Below, in pieces: positions 32,686 to 44,289 of a DNA stretch of 64,000 nucleotides. The notes below the pieces were generated by a model. It did not search any database. It was not told where the DNA came from and saw only the letters and a list, made by a program, of their open reading frames with translations. The stretch is from Papio anubis (Eukaryota > Chordata > Mammalia > Primates > Cercopithecidae): the NCBI RefSeq assembly GCF_008728515.1, contig NC_044977.1, positions 166,765,139 to 166,829,138 of the forward strand, given 5' to 3'. The position numbers were made by a program, and so were the translations under genes. Numbering within the stretch: position 1 is the first letter of the stretch; each line of letters opens with the position of its first letter.

Positions 32686-35469
32686 ATGTCCTTCAGAAGA
32701 AAATTAGCTCGAGTACTCACTTGCCAGATTACCAGAAATCAAGTAATTCCCTATAGGGCTCACTTTTCCCCACTTGAAAATCCAAGAACCCCAAGTAAAA
32801 GAAAGAGGGCTGTATCTACCCACTTATTTGAGCAGAACAGAGAGAACTGAGAATTACATCAATCTGAATCGACCTTGCTTCCTATTACCAAATGGAGCTT
32901 GTGCACATAGACTGTGATGCAGTCTAACACAGGCTGCTTGTTCTCGACTGGTCCAGAATCCCTGAGAGAGGACCATTCAAGGTTAAACATCTTTTAGAAA
33001 GCATCGTCTTATTCTCTTGGTTGTGAGTTACGCTTAGAGGATCCTTATGTCTAAAGATGGCAGTTCTTCATGCTTAACTTTCTGTGTTCTTCCAGCAGTC
33101 ATTCTCCATGATGCTGGCTGTTCCAACTGCACAGCTTTCTTTTCCCTCTCTAAGATCCATGCAGCAGAAGTTCACCGTTTTCTCTTTTCAATCCCCGAAA
33201 CAAAATAGTTTGTTATATGCTTCTGAGACAGTAGAGCTATCCATTTATGCCTCAGTTGTTAGCTACATCAATGTTCTCCAAGGAACTCTGCTTGATTTTA
33301 TCTTTGGAGAGGAGATCAGTGTCAGTGAACCAACTTCCTCTAGAGATAAAGGTGAATTTCTGGCAGCTCTCCTCAAAGTAGGGGAAGAGTGAAAGACAGT
33401 CAACTTGGCAATTGAAGACTCTATTTATATTTTTTGAATGAATAAGTTAAAAAAAACATAGATGTGAAAATCTGTATCAGATCATCCAAGTGATAGGGTC
33501 ATAAAACTTGAAATTTTATTGTACTTATTATATTTATAATTTCATGTGTAGTTTATATAATTTTATATTTATAATTTTTGTCTCAAAGCTTTGGTTAATC
33601 TGTAAGTGTGGGAGAGATTTTCGAGTAAATCTGCAGTATGATCCATTTCTAAACTAAATTTCTAACTATATAATATATATTCTAAATGTTTATGTGTAAT
33701 TGTGCATACATATTTCATAAACATAAACTATTTGGATTTAACATTTTAGAAGGTTTGGTTTTATTTTGGCCACATTTACAAAAATGTAAGTACAAATTTA
33801 AAATAAGTTTGTGTTTGCCCATTATCCAACCACAACTTCAAAGCATGCCATACTTGATAAGTTTCTAGATGTGTTTTGGTGGCAGAGTCTCATCTATGCA
33901 GCCAATCTGGATTATAAAGCAACTCCTATTTCAAGTGTTTGGCCTATAAAGAGAATAAAGTGGATGGCTGTAGGTCACACTTAGCCACATCATTTCATTC
34001 TCTTGCCAGACAAGGTTGGGAATTGCCTGGAGGAGCTGTTATATACTATTTGGAACTATCCTTCCCTAGAAAAGAATGTGGCTGTTTGAAAAATCTGTTC
34101 CAAGCAGGAAGCTACATCAATGGAGAACTGTTGTTGTTATTATTTAGTTAGTGTCTGGACTTGGCATTTGAGGTGAGATGCCAGTGCTAATTGTCTCAAA
34201 ATGGATGGAGAGGAGCCTTGAATATTTCCATATGCCTTCCTTGGCCAAATGTGCTTTCACAGAGTTAATAAATATTTGCTCAGTATCAATTTGAAGCTCA
34301 GAAACTCACAAACAAATGTTTTCCTCTAAAGGGCAGAAGCAAGCTTTCTGTAAGAACAGGCCAATATTCCAAACATGTGACATCAGCTTTTGTGTGAGAT
34401 TTTAGTTCCAGGCCTTTGGAGTCTCTTCAGTAAACTTTAGCATGCTCAGGAGAGTTTCCTATACATATGTTTCACAATGGTTTTCAAAATATATTTTTAA
34501 AAATACCCTGGAAATTTCAGGAATATCTTGATTTTGAAGAAGATAAATCTGTTAATTAGGGGATAAAACAGAATATAGTAATGATTTAGAGAGTTACTTA
34601 GTACTATAAATACTTCTGAAGACTTTTTTTAATGGAGAAGAAATTGAGGAAACAATACTAATTATATCTTCCAACATCTGGACTGGGAAATTAAGTCAAT
34701 GCCTAATTGCAGACCTAGTTATTATTCTAACTGAAGATTCTTATAAGCATGTGTGCCTATGCTGGTTCTAAGTCTTACAGTTGAGGTATAAAGGAAAGTG
34801 AGGAAGAGGGGGTTTCTCATGGGTCTCCAGTCCAGCATTTTATTAGAGCTCTGCATTGATTGCCTTTTGTGCAAACACTCCACAAGTGGTATTTTATTGT
34901 CATTCTGCTATTGTGTCCACACTTTCTTTGGAAGTATTCTTCTGGGAAAGGTATGCTTTGGTTTCAGGATAGGATTTAGTCATTTATGAGTCCTTTGACT
35001 TTTCTCAAAACTGAAAGTTTCACTCTTAATCACTAATATTAATGCATTTTTTAGTCATCTATCCTTTCCTGTCATCTCCACATATTAAGATCTCATTTTT
35101 TCTCATATTTTTAGTGTCTCCTTTCAAATTGGAGTATCTTCCCTGTCTTCTAACATTTGAAGTTTCTCAGTCTTGGAAAAACAAACAAACAAAAAACAAA
35201 CCCAGTGCCTTCTATTTGACCTTGATGTCCTTTCTTTTGACACTCATATTTCTTTTATTTCTTAACCATACTTTTCAGAGAGGATTTCTCTAATGATGAT
35301 CCTGTGCCTTACCACTTGCTTTATCTGGTTATCACTTAATTGGATCCTAAAGCACCTGCAAATTGATTTTTGGGTGTAGTGCAAGAGGTGTATAGGAGAA
35401 ATCAAACATGTCCTACCAGGTAGTTCAAAGGTGAGCAGCTGGCAAAGGCAGTCTTTACATCCTCTGGGA
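32686..35469. other. 2.8 kb of unassigned unique sequence
   Basis: No recognised repeat. The 102-codon plus frame at 33084-33392 has a serine-rich, low-information composition and no domain. AT-rich DNA occupies 33515-33580. The part 33960-34300 looks more complex and enhancer-like (gtgctaattgtctcaaaatg near 34182, acagagttaataaatatttg near 34259). Confidence 0.35.
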
Positions 35470-36317
35470 CATCACTACCCAATGTGGTAAGCACTAGCCT
35501 CATGTGGCTATTGAGCAACTGAAATATGACTAATGTGACTGAGGAGGTGTCTTTTAAATTTTACTGCATTTTAATTAATATAAATTTAAGTTTAGAAATT
35601 GATGTCTACTTCAGTTATTGGAAAACTTTTAAGTCTGTTAAGAACAAAGTATGTCAGTCTACTTTTTCAACCATAAATTTTATGAAATCTAAATATAGAA
35701 CAAGTATTTTTACTAAAATTTTTGCATCCAAATTGGGATGTGGTGTAAGTGTAAAATACATAGCAGATTTCAAAGACTTAGTACTAAAAGGGAGCATATA
35801 AAATATCTCAATAATATTTCTAGGCGGGGTGTGGTGGCTCATGCCTGTAATGTCAGCACTTTAGGAGGTTGAGGAGGGTGGATCACCTGAGGTCAGGAGT
35901 TTGAGACCAGCCTGGACAACATGGTGAAGCCCCGTCTCTTTTAAAAGTGCAAAAAAAAAAAAAAAAAAAAAAAATAGCCAGTCATGGTGGCGGGCACCTG
36001 TAATCCCAGGTATTTGAGAAGCTGAGGCAGGAGAATCGCTTGAACCCAGGAGGCAGAGGTTGCAATGAGCCGAGACCACGCCATTGTACTCCAGCCTGGG
36101 CAACAAGAATTGAAACTCCGTCTCAATAATAATAATAATAAAATATTTCTAAAACTTTTGGTTATGGATTAAATTTATAATATTTTGGATATACTGGGTT
36201 GAGTAAAATATATTATTAAATTAATTTTACCTCTTCATTTTTGCCTTTTTAATGCAGCTACTGAAAAATTTAAAATTACATCTATACCTTGTATTATATT
36301 TCTATGAGCTATTGCTG
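35470..36317. mobile_element. hAT-type DNA transposon, split by an Alu
   Basis: The two ends are diverged inverted repeats: catcactacccaatgtgg at the left, and the right end, whose complement reads cagcaatagctcatagaaat. Both fit the cagtgctgtccaatagaa-type terminal repeat. An 8-base target duplication is visible (ctctggga at 35462-35469, ctctggaa at 36318-36325). Interior: cctcatgtggctattgagc near 35498 and aaaatatctcaataatatt near 35800. Without the 319-base Alu and its duplication the element is about 520 bases, non-coding. I do not assign the family name. Confidence 0.7.
35823..36141 (+). mobile_element. AluS-type inside the hAT element
   Basis: A full dimeric Alu starting ggcggggtgtggtgg, with a 23-base A run in the middle (35951-35973) and an (AAT)n-type tail. 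Target-site duplication aatatttcta at 35813-35822 and 36142-36151. The two minus-strand frames across it are Alu artefacts. Confidence 0.95.
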
Positions 36318-36325
36318 CTCTGGAA

Positions 36326-37344
36326 ACTCAAAAAGAACTGACCTCTAAGTTTTGGCTGGGGCTGGAGTTGCAAAGTGCTACTCATAAGAAAATAATGAGT
36401 ATTCACCTACTGGTGTCTGCGGTGGAAGTAAAGGGACTGGTGAGAAAATCAGAGTCTGACCCAGGTGATAGGAAGTTACATTGAAAATATGTGTAGGGCA
36501 AGGATTATACCAAAAGGAGTACTCAGTGAGAAGCTCTGCACACAATGAGGAACTGTGGCCAGCTGTACTGAATGGATTCGTTTAGCTATGAAGCAAATGG
36601 GTTACTGGAAATTATATAAATTTCATGAATCAGTAACAAAAGTAGCAGCTGTGACAAACCACAGGGATTCTCTCTCATTTGTTTTTTACCAAGGCAAAGA
36701 TTTTAAGGTGCTGAACTAGAAAATACTATTATAAACTTAATTTGCCCCCTTGCTGGTGGCCTAAGACAGTATCTATTGTAATTCTAGGTAAAAAGCAATT
36801 TGAAGGGGTGTTCCAATACGTTGGCATAAGAAACCCATTCCCTCTCAAGGTAAGGGCTAAAGCATTCAATTATTATTTCTTTCGTATTTAGTTTGACTTG
36901 ACAATTCATTAATATCTTCCACATCTGTATTACTCAATGTGAACATTCTATTTTTAGACTTTGGGGAAACTGAATAGATGTGGTACAACTCACCTAGAAG
37001 CAATATTTTTGAAACCCCAAATGCCCTTGGCATAGATAATTATTTTGCCCTACAATAATGATTATGAGTATGGTTCTACAGGGAAAACGGGAACTCCCAA
37101 TTTTCTTCCCACTTTCTGTTGTATCCTCAATAGCACCTGGACTGGGATTTCCAAAGGTGAGTTCTAGGATTAAGAGATGATGGTTGTCCCAGGATTAAGG
37201 CCTTTGTTTGAGAACCGTAATGATCCCATCCATTTAAATAACTTGAACCTTTCTGGTCCTTTGCCAGCGATTGTCTTTTTCTTATAAGAAGAAGGGAATA
37301 AACTTTTAATGTGCACATGCTAGCCTCTGAAATCTGAGGCCTGC
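36326..37344. other. unassigned sequence
   Basis: No recognised repeat or exon. The minus-strand frame at 37127-37387 has no known domain. Confidence 0.35.
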
Positions 37345-37545
37345 CTTTCGTCCTTACTAGATGCGTGTATGACTTTAAACACAGCACTTACACATCTTAA
37401 ACTTCAGTTTCTTCATGTGGAAAAGGTGAATTATATTAATATCTATGTCATGAGGTTTTCTAGGGATTAATAAGATAATGTCTGCAAACTTTTTATCACA
37501 ATACTTGGTATATAGTAAGAGCTTCACAGGTGTGAACTTTGTAAT
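37345..37545 (+). mobile_element. MIR SINE, sense
   Basis: ttaaacttcagtttcttcatg near 37397, gaattatattaatatctatg, gggattaataagataatgtc, acttggtatatagtaagagc: MIR core to 3' part. Confidence 0.75.
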
Positions 37546-37584
37546 TATTTTCTATTAAACGCTCTGTTGGAAAATTTACTTTTT

Positions 37585-37710
37585 AATCTTCTTTAATCTC
37601 TATAACCATTTGCTGAGGTAAGGATTTTTATCCCTCTTTCACACATGAGAAAATAGAGGTTTAGAGAAGAGATAAACTAATTTGCCTGAGATTGCTACAT
37701 TTGAAGGCAT
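37585..37710 (-). mobile_element. MIR fragment, antisense
   Basis: cacacatgagaaaatagagg, tttagagaagagataaac, tttgcctgagattgctaca: antisense MIR core. It sits head-on to the previous sense copy. Confidence 0.6.
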
Positions 37711-38519
37711 GATCCAAAAGCATAGGTGACTTACGAGTACAGGCTGAACTCTGTGCTGTGTGTTGGAGAAGGTTATAGGGACTTTTTCTACCTCTATGTC
37801 TATGTCTGTAAAAATGAGGAGTATAATTATACCTATGCCTAATATTTTTAAGAAGTTAAATAAGTTAATGTTTGTGAACATTTAAAATCATGCCTGGAAT
37901 GCACTAAGTGCTACATATAATTTCTTACATAGGATATTAGGTTTACTTTTATCTCTGACTTTAAAGAGTAAAATTGCCTAGGTTCTTGCTAAGGATTTCT
38001 TCCAGTTGTAGGTAAGAAATGTAGGTGTTTCAGAGACAAAGAATCCCTCTGTCACTCTGTTATAGCTCACATCTGGTTAAAGCCACTTTGTGCACTCTCA
38101 TTTTTATAATGATGCAAGTGAACAATAGTAACTCTATTTTTTGGTTCTCAAGCAGTGACAGCCTTTTGTAGACCATTGTAAGCCTAGGATCATACCTTTT
38201 TCGTATTTCTTCTGCAAAATGCCAGCCTTCCCCTGTGGCTGGGATTCTTACTCCATATGACTGACATCTAACACATGTTCTGCTGCCAAATGCTTGCTTT
38301 TCCTTTGGCTGAGTCTCTGGGTTTGGCACCAGTTTTCATTTCACTTGAGAGATGTGGTGTCAATCAAGTCTGCATTGCTGGGTGAGATAAGTGGGCAGAG
38401 AACACGTTTTAGAAGTCAATTCATAGAGCTTTGGGATTATAACTGGGATGGGAGATTTAGCAGAGAGATCTCAGGCTTTCCTTTGCTCTATGCTACACCA
38501 CTAGAATGTATTGCAGGGA

Positions 38520-38550
<31 letters not shown>

Positions 38551-38961
38551 CTTTTTTTGCCTTATAAATGTAGCCTTTTTGAAGGACAAATTCTTGTCTG
38601 TATATTCAGCCAGACTTGTTATAGGAAGGGGACCAAAATGATATCTATAGTTTCAATACTACACTTATTTTGAGAAAATTTCTTGTAGCTTAAGATAATT
38701 CTAATACTTGATGCTTGTGTTTCTAGTAATGTTTTAATGGAAGGATATGGATAAAACAAGATTAATAACTCAAATAATTACAAGGAGATTGAATGTTAAG
38801 CTTGTAAACATTTCAACCAATGATTTAAAAAAAAATATAAAAGGCAGCCCTCAGACTTTCTATATGTTTGAATGAACTCATCAATATTTGATTATGTCAG
38901 ACTTCACATACTTTTGAATGAAACTTATCAAAATTCTGCTTTAAGAGACACATTTCAATAC
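37711..38961. other. unassigned sequence with (TTTTG)n
   Basis: Unique sequence apart from a T-rich (TTTTG)n tract at 38522-38558. The 115-codon plus frame at 38294-38641 reads through that tract (Phe-rich) and is not convincing as a gene. The part near 37860-37920 (gcactaagtgctacatataa) may be a further degraded MIR. Confidence 0.35.
38522..38558. repeat. (TTTTG)n microsatellite
   Basis: Five TTTTG-type units with flanking T runs. Confidence 0.9.
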
Positions 38962-39170
38962 CAGAGAGGGGCTGACAAACTATATCCTGATGGCCAAAAC
39001 GGGGACTGATGCCTTTTTTTTTTTTGTAAATAAAGTTTTATTGAAACAGAGCAACACATTTATTTAGAAATTGTTAATGATTGCTTTCATATTGCAAGGC
39101 AGAGTTGAGTTATGAAAGAGATAATATGGCTTGCTAAGACAAAAAAAAAATGCTATCTGGCCCTTTATAT
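38962..39170 (+). mobile_element. MER3-type hAT-Charlie element, first copy
   Basis: ggctgacaaactatat at the left, then tgtaaataaagttttattg near 39026, ggcagagttgagttatgaa near 39100 and gctatctggccctttatat near 39152. This is the order of the roughly 209-bp MER3 consensus in one direction, lacking only the last 25 or so bases. Confidence 0.75.
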
Positions 39171-39293
39171 CTACTCAATTAAGCCCTAGACAATATGTAA
39201 ACAAATGAGCATGGCACTGTTCCGATTAAACTTTATTTACAAAAATTGGAAGTGTGCCAGATATGGCATGTGGCTATAGATTGTGGACCCCTG
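39171..39293 (-). mobile_element. MER3-type element, second copy, inverted and partial
   Basis: Starts abruptly at ctactcaattaagcc and reads the same consensus in reverse: tagacaatatgtaaacaaat, ttaaactttatttacaaaaa, ending gtggacccctg. Roughly the first 80 bases of this orientation are missing. It abuts the first copy with no spacer. Confidence 0.75.
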
Positions 39294-39304
39294 GTAAAGT
39301 GGAA

Positions 39305-39495
39305 ATAGAAGGCATTTCAGAATGAGACACCAGTTATATGACTTGAGAAACAATACTTAATCTCTCTGTATCTCAGTTTGCACATGTGTAAAGCAGGGAT
39401 ATCAATGCCTATCTCATATGATCGTTGTGAGAATAAAATAAGAAAATATATGATCAGGAACTAGCACATACGAGATCCTCTAAATGTCTGTTAGT
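39305..39495 (+). mobile_element. MIR SINE, sense
   Basis: atatgacttgagaaacaata, atctcagtttgcacatgtg, taaagcagggatatcaatgc, gttgtgagaataaaataag: MIR core and 3' part. Confidence 0.8.
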
Positions 39496-40602
39496 GCCTT
39501 TGTATTTAACACTTCATGCCCACAGTCTATCTGCAACTTATTAGAATTGCATAAAACGTAGGACAATATCAGCTTTACCCAAACACCAAGGGAGGTTTGT
39601 CTCAGAGAAATGGGGATAAATAGAAGATTTATTTTTTTAAAGCATGGTTTGTTTTATTTAGAACTTTTGTTTGACTTATATGAACATATATTGGAAAAGG
39701 AAGAGAAGAATTATGTTTAAAAGCCATATTATTTTGACATCACAGACTTCTCTAATTCTAATTTAATCCTAAATTTTGAAAAATATACCAAGTGTTTTGG
39801 AAAAATACCATGCTCTTAAAATACTCAAGAATTTAACGTAGCTTTACATTGTCTGTCCTGATTCTCAATGTTTGAAATATCTCTGCTGCATCACTGAGCC
39901 AGCTATTCCCTACAGTCACTTTGAAGAAGCAAGCATCCAAGCCCCAAAGCTGAAAAAGCACTGTTTGCATGTTTTAAAACAGTGAAAAATGAAAGCGTCA
40001 TAAGCAAAGTGATGTCTTTGGGCCATGGCAGGAATGTTGATGCTGAGAATCATCTATCACAAAATTCTGAATATGGGATTGTGGAATATTTTGGTTAGAC
40101 AAGGCTTAAAAATAATAAAAGAAGAATAAAAGTCCCTTGCTTTTATTAATAATATACTTTTTTTTTCCTGTAAGTCTAGTACAGTCTACTTTCTTTACTT
40201 CCATAAAATCAAAAGCATCTGATGTAAAAATAAAAATTACATTGGCGCATCACCAGACAGATGGGAACTTCTGAGACAAACTTGTGCTCTAGGGTTAGCT
40301 AAAACCTTTGCTCAGTTGTGTAAATTGCATAAGAAACCTAACTCTACTGGTCCTCCATTTTCTTCAGGTTTAGTGGGAATAAAATGCTCACCAAGAGTGT
40401 TATTATAGATATTAATTATATTGTGAATATAAATGGCTACATGGTGGTGTACTTGATCCTCCGTAAGTCTAATTCTTTCCTCTATATTATTTTAGACTAA
40501 AGGATATAGAGCATAATTGTAAAGCTGGGATTTGGGAACGACCAGAAAGTATACAACAGTGTGATGGGGGCAACTAAAGCTTTCGGTCAGACAGTAAGCT
40601 GC
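39496..40602. other. unassigned sequence
   Basis: No recognised repeat or exon over 1.1 kb. The last bases before the L1 are a T-rich tract. Confidence 0.35.
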
Positions 40603-41826
40603 TTTTTTTTTTCTATCCTGCATTTTATTATTATTATACTTTAAGTTCTGGGGTACATGTGCACAATGTGTTTGTTACACAAAGGTTTGTTACATAGGTA
40701 TACATATGCCATGTTGGTTTGCTGCACTCATCAACTCGTCATTTACATTAGGTATTTCTCCTAATGCTATCCCTCCCCCAGCCCCCACCCTTTGACAGGC
40801 CCCAGTGTGTGATGTTTCCCGCCCTGTGTCCAGTTGTTCTCATTGTTCAATTTCCACCTATGAGTGAGAACATGTGGTGTTTGGTTTTCTTTGTGATAGG
40901 TTGCTGAGAATGATGGTTTCCAGCTTCATCCACGTCCCTGCAAGGGACATGAACTCATCCTTTTTTATGGCTGCATAGTATTCCATGGTGTATATATGCA
41001 ACATTTTCTTCATCCTGTCTGTCATTGATGGGCATTTGGGTTGGTTCCAAGTCTTTGCTATTGTGAATAGTGCCGCAATAAACATACCTGTACGTGTGTC
41101 TTTATCATAGAATGATTTATAATCCTTTGGGTATCTACCCAGTAATGGGATTGCTGGTCAAGTGGTATTTTTAGTTCTAGATTCTTGAGGAATCGCCACA
41201 CTGTCTTCCACAATGGTTGAACTAGTTTACAGTTCCACCAACAGTGTAAAAGCGTTCCTATTGCTCCACATCCTCTCCAGCGCCTGTTGTTTCCTGACTT
41301 GTTAATGATTGCCATTCTAACTGGCATGAGATGGTAGCTGATTGTGGTTTTGATTTGCATTTCTCTGATGACCAGTGATGATGAGCATTTTTTTATGTGT
41401 CTGTTGGCTGCATAAATGTCTTCTTTTGAGAAGTGTCTGTTCATATCCTTTGCCCACTTTTCGATGGGGTCGTTTGTTTTTTTCTTGTAAATTTATTTAA
41501 GTTCTTTGTAGATTCTGGATGTTAGCCCTTTGTCAGATGGGTAGATTGCAGAAATTTTCTCCCATTCTGTAGGTTGCCTGTTCACTCTGATGGTAGTTTC
41601 TTTTGTTGTGCAGAAGCTCTTTAGTTTAATTAGACCCCATTTGCCTATTTTGGCCTTTGTTGCCATTGCTTTTGGTGTTTTAGTCATGAAGTCCTTGCCC
41701 ATGCCTATGTCCTGTATGGTATTGCATAGGTTTTCTTCTGGGGTTTTTATGGTTTTAGGTGTAACATTTAAGTCTTTAATCCATCTCGAATTAATTTTTG
41801 TATAAGGTGTAAGGAAGGGATCCAGT
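40603..41826 (-). mobile_element. L1PA, 5'-truncated, antisense
   Basis: A young-looking L1 3' end in reverse: tttattattattatacttta at the left (3' tail), gtacatgtgcacaatgtg near 40653, atgctatccctcccccagcc near 40764, tcatccacgtccctgc near 40926, and ttgtataaggtgtaagg near 41797, where it stops. The wording is L1PA-like and divergence is low. The longest remaining piece of ORF2 is 128 codons at 41058-41444 (minus), the ORF2p C-terminal region. It is too short to mobilise. Confidence 0.93.
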
Positions 41827-42109
41827 AAGTATCTTCTTGTTCATTTTGCTAAAAGTTTTAGTTGGAAAGTTTAGTAGCACAATTTAGAAACAATTTAAAA
41901 CACTTTCATATGGAAACAAATAAAATCTTCCTTTGGAAATTCATGTGAAATAAGTGGAAGCTTGAAAGATAATGTTTAAATACCAAGTAAGTTAAATGGA
42001 TTATTTAAAAGTGATAAACAGACACCTGTGTTGATAAAGTCCTGTGTGGAATTGGTATGAAAGGCACTGAGAGAAAGAATGTGACTTTTAGAGATTCAAG
42101 ATAAAAATT
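41827..42109. other. unassigned sequence
   Basis: No recognised feature. Confidence 0.35.
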
Positions 42110-42250
42110 TGACCCCTGGTTCTACTGGCTTCTTATTTTGAACCATTGAATAAATTTCTTAATCTCTTTGTCTCTCAGTTTCTGCAACTGTAAAATGGGA
42201 ATCATATACATCTGATGGGTAGCTTGTGATAATTAGGATTACATAAAAAT
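42110..42250 (+). mobile_element. MIR fragment, sense
   Basis: ctggttctactggcttc, tctttgtctctcagtttctg near 42164, caactgtaaaatgggaatca near 42185. Confidence 0.75.
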
Positions 42251-42459
42251 GTAACCAGAGAGAATTTCTGAGAATTTGTGAACAGTAAAATAGTCTAAAG
42301 ATGTAAGTTTTGTTGCTATGGTGTGTTGAAGACTCCATTGTACCAATAAAATGGACTAAGACGTCAGGCTCAAGGGAAACCTTTCTTGGAGTCTGATCTC
42401 TGCTTGAGGTCATGTTTTAGCCTTACTTTAAACACCTAAAGTTTTTTTTCAGCTGAGTA

Positions 42460-42610
42460 GGGATCAAATTAAACCTCTTCTGATTTCCCTATCTGTAAAT
42501 TGAAGAAAATAGGAATTACCTAAATGATTGTTCTGAGAATAAAAAGGAGATAATGCATATAAAGTTATCCTGCAGGGGCTTACAGATGGGACTCTCAAAA
42601 CTGTAAATCC
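42460..42610 (+). mobile_element. MIR fragment, sense
   Basis: cctatctgtaaattgaag near 42488, gttctgagaataaaaagga, tgcatataaagttatcctgc: the 3' half of the MIR core. Confidence 0.55.
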
Positions 42611-43063
42611 TTCCTTTTTCTCCCGTCTATCCTTAACCTATCTCTTGTAAGTTTTTCTAACTTGAAAAAAAAATTCTGAAGCCTAAATTATCTTATAATG
42701 GATTTTGACTGTAGCCCTGGAAACTTGTTTCTGAGTGGCATGACTTTAAAAACATCTTCTTGTTTAAGATTGTATATTCACCAATTACTTTGGAGAATTT
42801 TCTCTGATTAGCTTTTTCATGAAGATGTAGAATAAGGGGATTATAGGAAGACCACTGAACAATTCAAGACAAACCCTTTATATTGTTAAGAAATTATTTT
42901 TCTCTGCTTGGGATCTCAGTATTTAATGCTTACTTACATTGTGCCTGTTTACAAGTTATTAGCTGTTTTTTCTTTTTCTTTTTTTTAAACACATCAGTAC
43001 TTTTTAGTATTCTTCAATCCAGAATTTTTACATTTACCAATTAATAAAATCTCTTCAGTTGTT
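42611..43063. other. unassigned sequence
   Basis: No recognised repeat or exon before the Alu target duplication. Confidence 0.35.
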
Positions 43064-43363
43064 CTTTTTTTTTTTTTAATTTTTGAGACAGGATCTCACT
43101 TTGTCACCCAGGCTGGAGTGCAGCAGCATGATCTTGGCTCACTGCAACCTCTGCCTCCCAGGTTCAAGCAATTCCCCTGCCTCAGCCTCCCAAGTACCTG
43201 GGATTACAGGCATGTGCCACCATGTCTGACTAATTTTGTATTTTTAGTAGAGACGGGGTTTTGCCCTGTTGGTCAGGCTGGTCTCAGACACCTGACCTCA
43301 AGTAATCTGCCCACCTCAGCCTCCCAAAGTGCTGGGATCACAAGCGTGAACCACCGTGCCTGG
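43064..43363 (-). mobile_element. AluS-type, antisense
   Basis: A full-length antisense Alu from a T tail (43064) to ccgtgcctgg. Target-site duplication tcttcagttgtt before and tcttcaactgtt after, with two differences. The 87-codon frame at 43118-43381 is an Alu artefact. Confidence 0.95.
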
Positions 43364-43531
43364 TCTTCAACTGTTTGTTAACATTAGGACTGGAGTTTAA
43401 ATTTATAAACAGCATCTGCTAATTTTTTTGTAAGTCCAGCTAGATTATAAACTTCTTAGATTTTTGTATCAAGCACACATGTAAATTGAACAGGTTTGGC
43501 AATAGTGCAACTATGCATATTTATAGAAGTG

Positions 43532-43558
43532 TTTTTTGTTTTGGTTTTGGTTTTGGTT
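43532..43558. repeat. (TTTTGG)n
   Basis: Three to four units of ttttgg. Confidence 0.85.
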
Positions 43559-43559
43559 C

Positions 43560-43860
43560 AGGCTAAAATTCATTGCTTACTTACTAGATGCTAGGTCCTC
43601 TAGTAAGTACATTTCTTGTATTTTGTTATTTGGGTCCTCACAATAACCACAGAATAGAGATGGTTTTGTAACATTTTCTTTACAGTTTACTAAAGAAAAC
43701 TAAGGTTCAGAAAAGCTATGTTAAGGACAGGAAGGAAGGGAGGGAGTGAGGGAGGGAGGGAGGAAGGAAGGAAGGAAAGAAAACACTTGCATATAGTCAT
43801 GCAGTCACTCAGAAAGTAAATTACATGTCTCAGTTAAAGTGGGTGACCAAAATTTATAAC
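43560..43860 (-). mobile_element. MIR-like repeat, antisense, split by (GGAA)n
   Basis: tactagatgctaggtcctct, tcctcacaataaccacag, taaggttcagaaaagctatg and, after the simple repeat, catgcagtcactcagaaag resemble an antisense MIR. The purine tract has grown within it. Confidence 0.5.
43725..43782. repeat. (GGAA)n/(GGGA)n microsatellite
   Basis: A 58-base purine tract of ggaa, ggga and gagg units. GGAA is the ETS core, and tandem GGAA repeats can act as binding arrays. That is general knowledge; this locus shows only the sequence. Confidence 0.9.
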
Positions 43861-44289
43861 TGTTGTCCGACCCCACTTTTGGCTAAAGTCTTCTATATCC
43901 TACATTATACTTCCTCTTCCCCCGTCAAAAAATTGTTTAATTTGAATTATGGAAAACCAGACCAATCCAACCCATTCTTCATAAATGTGTGGTAGCCTAA
44001 GCAAGACACCAATCTAAGTTCCAAGATTTTATGAATAATCATATCTACTCAGTCTGTGTTACAGCAAAGGGTGGGAATTATGCTCTACATTTCTCCTAGT
44101 ATTTACATGGAAGTACCATAAAAAATGAGTTGACCACACTACTCCAGGTACTAAAATGTGAAATGAACTCTGTGTTGATCTCAAGGCCCCTGCCTTCCTG
44201 CACAAAGTCTCTCAATGCTGGCTTCTCAAAGAGACAGGAGGAGAAAAGATGTTAAAGCGTTTCTCTGTACACTCACCAATTACTACCTT
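43861..44289. other. unassigned sequence
   Basis: No recognised feature. Confidence 0.35.

Noticed and set aside
33084..33392. 102-codon plus-strand frame
   Set aside because: Serine-rich and unrecognised, with no promoter, splice sites or polyadenylation signal around it. Likely chance.
38294..38641. 115-codon plus-strand frame
   Set aside because: It runs through a (TTTTG)n tract giving a phenylalanine run, with no domain or splice support.
41058..41444. 128-codon minus-strand frame
   Set aside because: C-terminal ORF2 remnant of a truncated L1PA.
43725..43782. Direct repeats that could suggest a CRISPR array
   Set aside because: Simple purine microsatellite with no spacers, in a eukaryotic genome. 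No array exists in the window.
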